From NCBI GenBank assembly GCA_009780825.1, contig WQZH01000018.1:1-48089 (forward strand): a stretch of 48,089 bases of DNA, written 5' to 3'. Made by a program: the position numbers and the translations under genes. Below are positions 1 to 7,637 of the stretch, in pieces. The notes under the pieces were generated by a model. It made no database searches, was not told where the DNA came from, and saw nothing but the letters and a program-made list of their open reading frames with translations. The number at the start of each line of letters is the position of its first letter. Position 1 is the first letter of the stretch. This DNA comes from Desulfobulbus sp. (lineage in GTDB: Bacteria; Desulfobacterota; Desulfobulbia; Desulfobulbales; Desulfobulbaceae).

Positions 1-1049
1 CAGCCCAGCCGTTCGGCAAGCATGGTTCTAGCCATTGCCCGAAAACCGTGGCCGGTGATTTCGGTCTTGGTGTCATACCCCATGGTTTGCAAGGCCCGAT
101 TGACAGTCATGTTACTGATGTGACGGTCATGCCGCGCACCCTGAAACACCCATTCACTCTGACCGGTAACAGGACGCAGGGTTGCCAGTATCTCCAGCGC
201 TTGCCGGGCGAGGGGAACAAGGTGTTCTGTCCTGGTTTTGCTGGTCGTATAACGCCATTCAGCCCGCTCATGATCAATATCCACCCACCGCATGGCTATC
301 AGTTCACCGGGACGACAAAAGAGCAGGGGAAGCAGCTTGAGAGCCGCCCTGGTGACGATGGATGTTTTCAGCCATGAACCATAAGAGTCTATGTCACGCA
401 AGAGCTTTGCCACTTCAGCAGGGTCGGTCTTCGTGGGCATGTGGCTGACTTGCGGGGTCTGCAATGCGCCTTTCAAGTCCTGACAGGGGTCACGCTCTGC
501 CCGGCCTGTTACAATAGCATAGCGCATGACCTGTGAAATGACGGATTTTACCCTATACGCGGCTTCGATGTAGCCCAGCCCTTGAATCCACTGCAACAGG
601 CGCATGACTTCCGGCGGATTAATTTCGGCAATAGGCCGCGTGCCGATCTGAGGAAAGACATAATTATCCAGCCGGGCTATAACATCATGGGCATGGTTCT
701 CAGCCTTGCCTTGCCGCCACTGGTCAAACCATTCTCGCCCCACGGTCTCAACGGTGGTGGCCTTCTTCATTTCCTCAGCGGCCTTTCCTGCCTTTCTTGC
801 CTCGCTGGGGTCAACACCATGGGCCAGCAGCTTACGGGCCTCAACAAGGCGTTCACGGGCTTCCTTGAGGGTGATTTCCGGCCACTGGCCCAGGCCAAGC
901 ATGTTTGCCTTTCCGTTGAACCGGTAGCGGAATCGCCAGAGCTTTCCCCCGGATGGGGTGACAAGCAAGGACAGGCCAAGCCCGTCCGTTTTTGTGAACG
1001 GCTTGGCTTGCGGCTTCAGATTTCTGACGGTGGTATCTGTCAGGCCCAT
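1..1049 (-). CDS. P4-type tyrosine recombinase/integrase, 3' end cut by window edge
   Basis: Site-specific integrase of a genomic island or prophage. The frame opens with ATG at 1049 behind a purine-rich GGGAGGGGG ribosome site. It stays open through at least 349 codons to the window edge. The N-terminus (MGLTDTTVRNLKPQ..., then LGLGQWPEITLKEAR around residues 50-65) is the arm-binding DUF4102 domain typical of P4-like integrases. The catalytic domain shows Arg in FCRPGELIAMRW (about residue 246) and the box II signature GHGFRAMARTML (His334, Arg337). The catalytic Tyr would lie about 30 residues further on, outside the window. The gene reads away from tRNA-Gln at 1238-1311, the usual arrangement when the 3' end of the tRNA is the attachment site. 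I infer that the island itself lies to the left. The family call is firm; completeness of the gene cannot be judged. Confidence 0.93.
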   Translation of the reverse strand, partial: MGLTDTTVRNLKPQAKPFTKTDGLGLSLLVTPSGGKLWRFRYRFNGKANMLGLGQWPEITLKEARERLVEARKLLAHGVDPSEARKAGKAAEEMKKATTVETVGREWFDQWRQGKAENHAHDVIARLDNYVFPQIGTRPIAEINPPEVMRLLQWIQGLGYIEAAYRVKSVISQVMRYAIVTGRAERDPCQDLKGALQTPQVSHMPTKTDPAEVAKLLRDIDSYGSWLKTSIVTRAALKLLPLLFCRPGELIAMRWVDIDHERAEWRYTTSKTRTEHLVPLARQALEILATLRPVTGQSEWVFQGARHDRHISNMTVNRALQTMGYDTKTEITGHGFRAMARTMLAERLG

Positions 1050-1063
1050 GGCCCCCTCCCTTT

Positions 1064-1114
1064 TGTGTATACGCAAAAACCGCGCACATGTGTGTATACG
1101 AGATCGTATACACA
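1064..1114. promoter_or_regulatory. Three copies of TGTGTATACG, two forming a palindrome, upstream of the integrase
   Basis: The 10-mer TGTGTATACG occurs at 1064-1073 and 1091-1100 on the plus strand and at 1105-1114 on the minus strand. The last two form a perfect inverted repeat around a 4-base spacer (AGAT). The cluster ends 15 bases before the integrase ATG, so it covers the likely promoter and leader. It could be an operator for an island-encoded repressor or excisionase, or arm-type integrase binding sites. The sequence does not decide between these. Confidence 0.7.
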
Positions 1115-1156
1115 AAAAAGGTGGATGTCAACGGATGAGATGGGACTGCGCAGGAC

Positions 1157-1200
1157 AAGAAAAAGGCCGGATTCCTTGATTTATCTTGGAATTTCCGGCC
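1157..1200 (-). terminator. Intrinsic terminator downstream of tRNA-Gln
   Basis: Read on the minus strand, a GGCCGG-ATTCC stem (arms 1188-1200 and 1165-1175, with a 2-base bulge) is followed by TTTTTCTT. It lies 37 bases beyond the tRNA 3' end and would stop tRNA transcription before the integrase promoter region. Confidence 0.75.
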
Positions 1201-1237
1201 GTTATTGGACTGTAGCGAACTATGCTGGATTATGAAA

Positions 1238-1311
1238 TGGCTGGGGGACAGGGATTCGAACCCCGATAAGCGGAGTCAGAGTCCGCCGTCTTGCCGTTAG
1301 ACCATCCCCCA
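1238..1311 (-). tRNA. tRNA-Gln (anticodon CTG)
   Basis: The minus strand folds as a full cloverleaf. The acceptor stem is TGGGGGA paired with TCCCCCA, giving the U1-A72 pair typical of bacterial tRNA-Gln, with discriminator G73 and an encoded CCA (1238-1240). The anticodon stem GCGGA/TCCGC encloses the loop CTCTGAC, so the anticodon is CTG, reading CAG. The T arm is GGGTTCGAATCCC-like. The integrase starts 189 bases beyond its 3' end, so this tRNA is the probable island attachment site. Confidence 0.95.
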
Positions 1312-1331
1312 GTCGGGCGGGAAGTAGGGCG

Positions 1332-1360
1332 AAAATAGAAGGATTCATCGTGGTTGTCAA
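1332..1360 (-). promoter_or_regulatory. Strong sigma-70 type promoter of tRNA-Gln
   Basis: On the minus strand TTGACA (1360-1355) and TATTTT (1337-1332) are separated by exactly 17 bases, about 20 bases upstream of the tRNA 5' end. The same boxes and spacing recur at the rRNA promoter at 47793-47821. Confidence 0.8.
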
Positions 1361-1417
1361 GGAAAAACCCGATATCGGTGACAGGCTCTCCCCCCTTCAG
1401 CGGAAAAATACGCCCCT

Positions 1418-2224
1418 TCAGGAAATGACCAGTCCGGCGTAGCCGACCACCTGGCGGGTGTCACCGCTGGCTTCACCGGAATCAGTGTACCGGACCAGTT
1501 CGGATCGGGTGGCCCCAAGCTCCAGGGCAGCCAGAAGAGCAATGGTGGTGGGCACTACGCCGCACATCGAAATTCTGCTGCCGAGCACGGTCGCGTACAG
1601 CCCTTGCGGATCAAGGGCAAGGATGCGCTCGATCGCCAGCCTGTCCTTTTCGGCGGCTTGCGGGCGCGATTCGTAATGGCTCATATCGGTCGAGGCCACG
1701 AGCAAAACCGGATGGCCGGACTCCCGGATGGCCGCAGCCAGCGCCCTGGCCACAAGCCGACAGAGTTCATAGGGTATCTGCGAGATGATCAGCGGCACGA
1801 TACGTAACGCCGGATGGGCCTGCTGCAGGAAAGGAACCTGTACCTCGAGCGAGTGTTCGGCCGCGTGGGCTACGGGATCCTCGACGATCTGGGCGGAATG
1901 CCTGCGGATGGCCGCTGCCAGCTCCCGGTCGATCGGCACCGTGCCCAAGGGCATCCGCCAATCGTCAGCGCCGAGCGCGAGGGCAGCGCCCCGGCCATGG
2001 TGATTGGGACCCAGCATCACCACCGTTTCCGGAACCCGCACCCGGCTGATGGTGATTCCGGCGGTTGCCCCGGAATACATGTAGCCCGCATGAGGCATGA
2101 CCACGGCCAGGGCCTCCTGCTTCTCGTCTGCCGCCACGACCGGCACCAGCATCCTCATAGTGGCTCGCAGGCGGTCGGGATCTCCGGGGTAAAAACGGTC
2201 GGCCACTGCCGGTGAGCGCATCAT
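1418..2224 (-). CDS. amrB: AmmeMemoRadiSam system protein B (Memo-like)
   Basis: This 268-residue protein is of the Memo family, whose members share a fold with class III extradiol dioxygenases. Family residues are visible in order: MPHAGYMYSG (His45), LGPNHHG (residues 72-77), EHSLEVQVPFLQ (from residue 123), STDMSHY (Asp180, His183) and CGVVP (Cys221). In bacteria the gene often accompanies an AMMECR1 domain (AmrA) and a radical-SAM protein (AmrS), but neither is in this window. The reaction is not established and I assign none. It lies 46 bases downstream of cysS on the same strand, so the two are probably co-transcribed. The start has two adjacent ATG codons; either may be used. Confidence 0.9.
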   Translation of the reverse strand: MMRSPAVADRFYPGDPDRLRATMRMLVPVVAADEKQEALAVVMPHAGYMYSGATAGITISRVRVPETVVMLGPNHHGRGAALALGADDWRMPLGTVPIDRELAAAIRRHSAQIVEDPVAHAAEHSLEVQVPFLQQAHPALRIVPLIISQIPYELCRLVARALAAAIRESGHPVLLVASTDMSHYESRPQAAEKDRLAIERILALDPQGLYATVLGSRISMCGVVPTTIALLAALELGATRSELVRYTDSGEASGDTRQVVGYAGLVIS

Positions 2225-2270
2225 GGTTCTCTCCTCTCAGCCCTCATGGGATTGCCAAGAGGATCATCGC

Positions 2271-3734
2271 TCATTTCCTGACTTCCCACATCGTCCCCTC
2301 CGGAGTGTCCTTGAGCACAATCCGGTGCGCCAGCAGATGATCCCGCACCTGATCAGATGCCGCCCAGTCCTTGGCGGCCCGGGCCTGGTTCCGTCTGGCG
2401 ATGCAATCCAAAATCTCTTCCTCGCTCAGATCAAGGCCGGCAAGGATCTTGGACTTGGCGGCGGCAACCACCTCGGCGGGATCACATCGCACCAGCCCGA
2501 GCACTCCGGCCAGTTCACGGAAGACCGCAGCCGCATGCCGCATGACCTGGATATCCTGCTGCGCCGGGCGCTCCGGCAGGGCGCGGAGCAATCTGTTCAA
2601 TGTTTTGATGGCGTCAAAGAGATGGGCCAGGGCTTGGGCGGAATTGAAATCATTGTCCATGGCCGCATGAAACCATTGCGCCAGTGATTCCAGCCTCTGC
2701 CAATCCTGGCCGGAGATGTGGCCGGGCGCATCGGGATCGCCGGCGGGCAAGGCGTCGATCCGGGCCAAACATTCGTACATGCGTTCCAGGCCGGATCGGG
2801 CATCTTGCAGGGCGGTTTCGGTGAAATCGAGCGGGTTGCGGTAGTGGGTGGAAAAAATGAACAGGCGCAGCGCCTCCGGGTCATAACCCTTGAGCACATC
2901 GCGGATGGTCAGAAAGTTCCCCAGCGACTTGGACATCTTCTCGTCCTTGATCGTGACGAACCCGTGATGCATCCACAGGTTGGCGAAGGGTTTGCCCGAA
3001 GCGCCGCAGCTTTGCGCGATCTCGTTTTCGTGATGGGGAAAGACCAGATCCTTGCCGCCGCCGTGGATATCGAAGGTATCGCCCAGATACTTGCGGCTCA
3101 TGGCCGAACATTCGATATGCCATCCTGGCCGCCCCTCACCCCACGGGCTGGACCATTTCGGCTCGCCAGGCTTGGCCCCCTTCCACAGCACGAAATCCAT
3201 GGGATGTTCTTTTTTCTCGTTGACCTCCACCCGCGCGCCAGCCTGCATGTCGTCCAGGCCACGACCGGAGAGTCGCCCGTACCCGGCGAATTTCTCCACC
3301 CGATAGTACACATCGCCGTTGGCCGGATAGGCCATGTCCCGGTCGATCAATTCACCGATCAGGCCGATCATCTCCGCGACATGCTCGGTGGCCCTGGGTT
3401 CGATGTCGGGCCGCAGAGTGCCGAGGGCATCCATATCCGCGTAGAATTCCCCGATGAACCGTTGGGCCAGTATGGCGCTCTCGACCCCCTGCTCGCTGGC
3501 GCGCATGATGATTTTATCATCTATATCTGTAAAATTTCGAATAAAAGTTACCTTATATCCACGATGGCGCAAATAGCGAACCACCATATCAAACACCAAT
3601 GCCGACCGGGCATGGCCGATATGGCAGTAATCGTAGGCGGTAATGCCGCAGACATACAGTTTGACATGCCCCTCTTCGAGGGGTTGCAGCGGCTCCTTCT
3701 TGCGGGTCAGGGTATTGTATATAGTGAGCGGCAT
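2271..3734 (-). CDS. cysS: Cysteinyl-tRNA synthetase
   Basis: This cytoplasmic class I aminoacyl-tRNA synthetase charges tRNA-Cys. At 487 residues it has the normal family length. The HIGH motif is intact (residues 38-41, in YDYCHIGHARS), as is KMSKS (residues 266-270). The zinc site that selects cysteine is complete: Cys29, Cys209 (WHIECS), His234 and Glu238 (PHHENE). The C-terminal helical region (DIDRRN-like, about residues 440-480) binds the tRNA. It is first in a probable two-gene unit with amrB. No T-box or other leader structure is seen upstream. Confidence 0.97.
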   Translation of the reverse strand: MPLTIYNTLTRKKEPLQPLEEGHVKLYVCGITAYDYCHIGHARSALVFDMVVRYLRHRGYKVTFIRNFTDIDDKIIMRASEQGVESAILAQRFIGEFYADMDALGTLRPDIEPRATEHVAEMIGLIGELIDRDMAYPANGDVYYRVEKFAGYGRLSGRGLDDMQAGARVEVNEKKEHPMDFVLWKGAKPGEPKWSSPWGEGRPGWHIECSAMSRKYLGDTFDIHGGGKDLVFPHHENEIAQSCGASGKPFANLWMHHGFVTIKDEKMSKSLGNFLTIRDVLKGYDPEALRLFIFSTHYRNPLDFTETALQDARSGLERMYECLARIDALPAGDPDAPGHISGQDWQRLESLAQWFHAAMDNDFNSAQALAHLFDAIKTLNRLLRALPERPAQQDIQVMRHAAAVFRELAGVLGLVRCDPAEVVAAAKSKILAGLDLSEEEILDCIARRNQARAAKDWAASDQVRDHLLAHRIVLKDTPEGTMWEVRK

Positions 3735-3780
3735 CTGTTTTCAGAGGAATGGGTAAGACAAATTGATGGCATGGTCAATT

Positions 3781-3808
3781 AGTGTACTACAACCAGGCTG
3801 GAACTCAA
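3781..3808 (-). promoter_or_regulatory. Candidate sigma-70 promoter of cysS
   Basis: On the minus strand TTGAGT (3808-3803) and TACACT (3786-3781) are 16 bases apart, about 47 bases upstream of the cysS ATG. It lies just past the end of the ampG gene. Confidence 0.5.
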
Positions 3809-3812
3809 AATA

Positions 3813-5042
3813 TTATTGCGTATCCTGCCTGTATTGCCTGGCCACCAGGGGAAGCATCAGCAGGCCGGGCACCGCTGCCACCGCACATCCGAGAAAGAAC
3901 AGCGGCCAACCGACCTGATCGGCCAACCAACCCGCCGGCGCGGCGACGATGACCCGCGGGATGCCCATGCAGCTTGAAAGCAGGGCATACTGGGTGGCCG
4001 TGAATCGCTTATTGGTCAAAGAGGCCATGTAGGCCACATAGGCGCTGGTTCCCATGCCGCTGGTTAGTTGCTCCACGACGATGGCGACAACCAGGCCGGG
4101 CAACGAGTAGCCAATGAACGCCAAGACCATGAAGCTGAGAATGCCGACAGCCTGGAGGATACCGAACAGCCACAGGCTACGGACAATGCCGATGCGGAAC
4201 AGAATAGCGCCTCCCAACAAGCCGCCAACAATGGTCGACCAGAAGCCGAACAGCTTCGCCAAAGTCCCGATTTGGGTTTTACTGAACCCCAAGGACAGAT
4301 AGAAAGGAGTGGTCAGCGTCGAGGCCATCTGGTCGCCGATTTTGTACAGCAGGATGAAGAGCAACAACCACAGGGCCCGGTCGCGGCTGAAATAGTCGAT
4401 AAAGGGCTCGACAATTGCCTCCCTGAAGGTACGAGGAGTGCCTCTGGTCAGTGGAGGTTCCCGGCAGAACAGCGTGACGGCGACCCCCAGCAGGAGCGAG
4501 GCCGCCATCAGCAGATAGACGCGATCGAAGGAGATATGGTCGGCCAGAATCAGGCCACCGCTGCCGGCCAACAGCATGCCCAGCCGGTAGCCGTTGACAT
4601 AAAGGGAACTGCCCAGGCCCAGTTGATTATCAGTCAGGTCTTCCCGCCGATAGGCATCGACTACGATATCCTGGGAGGCGGAAAACAGCGTGACAAAGAG
4701 GGCGGCCAGAGCTACCAGCCATGGTGTCTGGCCAGGGTCGGTCATCCCCAGTCCAGCGAGGGCCAGGATCAGCAGCAACTGCACCACCAGCAACCAGCCG
4801 CGCCGGCGGCCGAGAAACGGGAGGGTAAACCGATCGAAGATCGGTGCCCACAGAAATTTAACGGTATACGGCAACCCCACCAGAGAATAGAGACCAATGG
4901 TGGCCAGATCGACCCCTTGGTCGGTCATCCAGGCCTGCAGCAAGGTGGAGGTCAGCAGGAGCGGCATGCCGCAGGCAAATCCCATCAAAAAGGCGATCAG
5001 CATGCGGGGAGAAAAAAATTGACGGATCAGTTGCGCGTTCAT
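3813..5042 (-). CDS. ampG: AmpG-type muropeptide/anhydromuropeptide permease (MFS)
   Basis: Inner-membrane transporter of the major facilitator superfamily. AmpG imports GlcNAc-anhydroMurNAc peptides for cell-wall recycling. The signature near the N-terminus, GFACGMPLLLTSTLLQAWMT, matches the AmpG pattern closely. It is followed by GLPYTVKFLWAPIFDR and FSASQDIVVDAYR, the charged loop motifs of this family. About 12 membrane segments are evident. The open frame extends to 5168, but I place the start at ATG 5042 because the distance from this Met to the first signature then equals that of E. coli AmpG, and the longer form overlaps the upstream gene. A TTG at 5069 behind AGAGGGGAG is an alternative start. 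The product is 409 residues. Substrate specificity is inferred from similarity. Confidence 0.87.
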   Translation of the reverse strand: MNAQLIRQFFSPRMLIAFLMGFACGMPLLLTSTLLQAWMTDQGVDLATIGLYSLVGLPYTVKFLWAPIFDRFTLPFLGRRRGWLLVVQLLLILALAGLGMTDPGQTPWLVALAALFVTLFSASQDIVVDAYRREDLTDNQLGLGSSLYVNGYRLGMLLAGSGGLILADHISFDRVYLLMAASLLLGVAVTLFCREPPLTRGTPRTFREAIVEPFIDYFSRDRALWLLLFILLYKIGDQMASTLTTPFYLSLGFSKTQIGTLAKLFGFWSTIVGGLLGGAILFRIGIVRSLWLFGILQAVGILSFMVLAFIGYSLPGLVVAIVVEQLTSGMGTSAYVAYMASLTNKRFTATQYALLSSCMGIPRVIVAAPAGWLADQVGWPLFFLGCAVAAVPGLLMLPLVARQYRQDTQ

Positions 5043-5154
5043 TTGGGCCGGTACTGATTGGAAGATCAAATGCTCCCCTCTACCATACCCGCCTTGTTTG
5101 CAAAGAGGAATCCGGCCAAGGACTGTGCTGACCGGAAAAAGCAGAACCAAAAGA

Positions 5155-6315
5155 TCACTGCGGAGCAAATGGCTTATACAGGGGATCGCCGACCAACACC
5201 ATCTGCCAGGAGAGATACGGCAGGGTGATCAGATAGACCTCGCCCAGACTGAGATAACCCTCGGCCAGTCTGGTAAAAAAGAGTCCCGGCAGAGGAAAGG
5301 CTTGGACATAGGGCTCGTTCACCGGACCGATGGTGGCGGCCACGCCCTTTTCCAGCATGCGCTTGCACCAAACCTGCGAATCTTTCTTCTTAAGCGTCAT
5401 GCACTCGGCGCTGGCGATGTGGTACCCTATGGCCCCCCGCACCCACTCAAAGGCATCGACATACCGCGCCAGACTATACCAACCGCAATACAAAGCGGCC
5501 TTGGGGCAATCTCCCGGCTGAAACAACTCCTCCCGGTCATCAATGCGCACCTCTTCCATGCGGCCGCTGGTTTTGACGCCTGTTGCCGCCGCATGGAGCG
5601 AGGCGTCGTACAAGGCGTAGGCGCTCAGATTGGCAGCGGGCGACTTGGGCTCGGGCCAGCGGGCATCGAAATAGGCGCGCCCGTGCAGACCGCTCTGTTC
5701 AGCAAAGAGGACGTCGTCGATGATCCGCCGTACCGTTGCCGGATCAGGTCCATCCAAACGCCCCACAATCAGCACCTCGTCCCGGGAAAACCGGGTGGCC
5801 TTCCCGCCAAATCCGAGAAAATACGGATTGGGCAGCCATCCCGCCAAAGGATATTCATCGGCCAGGACCAGGGCGAGTTCGGAATCCACGGCGGCCCCGG
5901 TCTCTCCACTGCCGTCTTGTGCTTGGGGATTTTTTACCTGGGGATTTTTTTTCTGCTTGGCTGCGATCGGTTGAACAGCCAGCGGCACGCCATACATCAC
6001 CACCAGGCAACGAATGCGCCGCTCCGGATCGAGCTTGGCCAGGACCTGGCGCACGGGTTCCCTGATACGCTTGTCATACTCTTGCCGCGTGCATCGCTCC
6101 TCTGGCATGACACTGAGGCGGATCAAATGGCTGGCCGGAATCCGGCGCCGCTGCATGTAATAGTTGGCCAACTCCAGGCTGCCGCCGACCTCCGTATTGG
6201 CGACAACCGCCACCTCCACCGGCTCAAGCGCCCGGCCGACAGACGGATTGAGCGCATGACCCAAAGCCAGGAAGAAAATGATCATCTGAATGCGAGTGGC
6301 GCCAAGCAGCATCAT
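5155..6315 (-). CDS. TIGR03790 family protein (uncharacterised, exported)
   Basis: This 386-residue protein begins with a hydrophobic stretch (MIIFFLALGHALNPSVGRA) that looks like a signal peptide. The body follows the TIGR03790 pattern: VAVVANTEVGGSLELANYYM near residue 40, RRIPASHLIRL, RCLVVMYGVPL, a DSELALVL segment, and near the C-terminus GVAATIGPVNEPYVQAFP and MVLVGDPLYKPF. The last two resemble caspase-like peptidase folds, as in the C25 gingipain family, but no catalytic dyad can be proven by eye. The role is unknown. It lies upstream of ampG on the same strand with a gap of about 110 bases and may be co-transcribed. A cell-envelope role is a guess from export and neighbour. Confidence 0.8.
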   Translation of the reverse strand: MMLLGATRIQMIIFFLALGHALNPSVGRALEPVEVAVVANTEVGGSLELANYYMQRRRIPASHLIRLSVMPEERCTRQEYDKRIREPVRQVLAKLDPERRIRCLVVMYGVPLAVQPIAAKQKKNPQVKNPQAQDGSGETGAAVDSELALVLADEYPLAGWLPNPYFLGFGGKATRFSRDEVLIVGRLDGPDPATVRRIIDDVLFAEQSGLHGRAYFDARWPEPKSPAANLSAYALYDASLHAAATGVKTSGRMEEVRIDDREELFQPGDCPKAALYCGWYSLARYVDAFEWVRGAIGYHIASAECMTLKKKDSQVWCKRMLEKGVAATIGPVNEPYVQAFPLPGLFFTRLAEGYLSLGEVYLITLPYLSWQMVLVGDPLYKPFAPQ

Positions 6316-6381
6316 GCCTTACTGTTAAACCCGGATTGTATCAACATTGAGAACCTACTGTGAATTCAGAGTAAGCGCATA

Positions 6382-7506
6382 ATGATCTTTGACAAGAAAA
6401 ATCAGGCGGCAGGAGACGAATTGCGGCAACGGCTGCGCGATTGGTTCGCTACCCACCAACGGCCCTTGCCCTGGCGGAGGACCTACGATCCGTATCAGGT
6501 TTGGATTGCGGAAATCATGGGGCAACAGACCCAACTGGACAGGGTTGTACACTATTTTTCCCGATGGCTGCTACAGTTTCCCGATCTCGCCGCCGTGGCC
6601 GCCGCTCCGGAACAGTCCATCCTCAAAGCATGGGAGGGATTGGGCTATTACAGCCGGGCGCGGAACCTCCATCAGGCTGCGCAGCAACTGACCACTGCCG
6701 GCCGTCCCGAGATACCGGCCAACTACCAACGCTTGCTGGCCCTTCCCGGCATCGGCCCCTATACCGCCGCCGCCATCCTGTCGATCGCCTTCAACCAACC
6801 CTATCCACTCCTCGACGCCAATGTCCAACGGCTCTTTGCCCGTCTGGCTGATATCGACCGGCCGCTTACGCAGGGACCGATCAAAAAACAACTGGCAGCC
6901 ATGGCCGAAACCTTGCTTGACCGGGACAATCCCCGCGTCCACAATCAGGCGCTCATGGAGCTGGGCGCCCTGGTCTGCACCCCGAAGAATCCGGATTGCC
7001 CGGCCTGTCCACTCCAGTGTCACTGCAAGGCCCATCGGGCCGATACCGTCGAATTCCGCCCGGTCGCCTCAGGACGGCAGAAGAAAATCGACATCACCAT
7101 GGCCTGCATCATTTTGCAAAAAGGAGAAGAATTTTACATTCAGCAGCGGCTGCCTCACGACATCTGGGGCGGTTTGTGGGAGTTCCCCGGTGGCCGGCTC
7201 GAAGCGGGAGAATCTCCCGAGCAGGCCGCCCGGCGGGAAATCCGGGAAGAAACAGGCTGGGAAACCGGCGAATTGACCATATTGGCCACGGTCACCCACC
7301 ATTACACCCGCTACCGGGTCACTTTGCACGGTTTTCTCGCCACCCTTTCCGCCACTGCCCCGGAACCTGTTCTGACCGCAGCCAGTCAGTACGCCTGGGT
7401 CTCCCTCCCCCACATCCAAGACTACCCTTTTCCCGCTGGTCATCGCCAGCTCGTGGAAATTCTTCGGCACATTTTCCAGGAAACAGGCAACATGGTCAAT
7501 CTGTAA
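6382..7506 (+). CDS. mutY: A/G-specific adenine glycosylase with C-terminal intact Nudix domain
   Basis: Base-excision repair enzyme removing adenine mispaired with 8-oxoguanine. The N-terminal HhH-GPD domain has catalytic Glu44 in AEIMGQQTQLDRV, the helix-hairpin-helix LPGIGPYTAAA (residues 121-131) and catalytic Asp145 in LLDANVQR. The 4Fe-4S ligands Cys199, Cys206, Cys209 and Cys215 have the classic C-x6-C-x2-C-x5-C spacing. The C-terminal domain carries a complete Nudix box at residues 271-293 (G-x5-E-x7-REUxEExGU, read as GRLEAGE...REIREETGW). E. coli MutY has lost this box. The domain may therefore hydrolyse a nucleotide such as 8-oxo-dGTP, which is inference. The gene diverges from the TIGR03790 gene; the ribosome site is weak. 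Confidence 0.95.
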   Translation: MIFDKKNQAAGDELRQRLRDWFATHQRPLPWRRTYDPYQVWIAEIMGQQTQLDRVVHYFSRWLLQFPDLAAVAAAPEQSILKAWEGLGYYSRARNLHQAAQQLTTAGRPEIPANYQRLLALPGIGPYTAAAILSIAFNQPYPLLDANVQRLFARLADIDRPLTQGPIKKQLAAMAETLLDRDNPRVHNQALMELGALVCTPKNPDCPACPLQCHCKAHRADTVEFRPVASGRQKKIDITMACIILQKGEEFYIQQRLPHDIWGGLWEFPGGRLEAGESPEQAARREIREETGWETGELTILATVTHHYTRYRVTLHGFLATLSATAPEPVLTAASQYAWVSLPHIQDYPFPAGHRQLVEILRHIFQETGNMVNL

Positions 7507-7637
7507 TTTATGTGTAACTCTAAACTGTTAGAAAGAGACCATCAAAAAATACATTTTCCAGGGAAAAAATTGTTATTCATTGTCGGGATGGTAGTGTAAA
7601 AAAGTCATATCCCTTTTCATCGTCCAGTAGCGATTAT

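Noticed and set aside
3735..3812. A T-box or other leader upstream of cysS
   Set aside because: The upstream stretch is short and contains only a plausible promoter; no specifier or antiterminator structure is visible.
5928..5955. Tandem GGGGATTTTTT-like repeat
   Set aside because: It lies inside the TIGR03790 gene and encodes a short repeated Lys-Asn-Pro-Gln segment; it is ordinary coding repetition.
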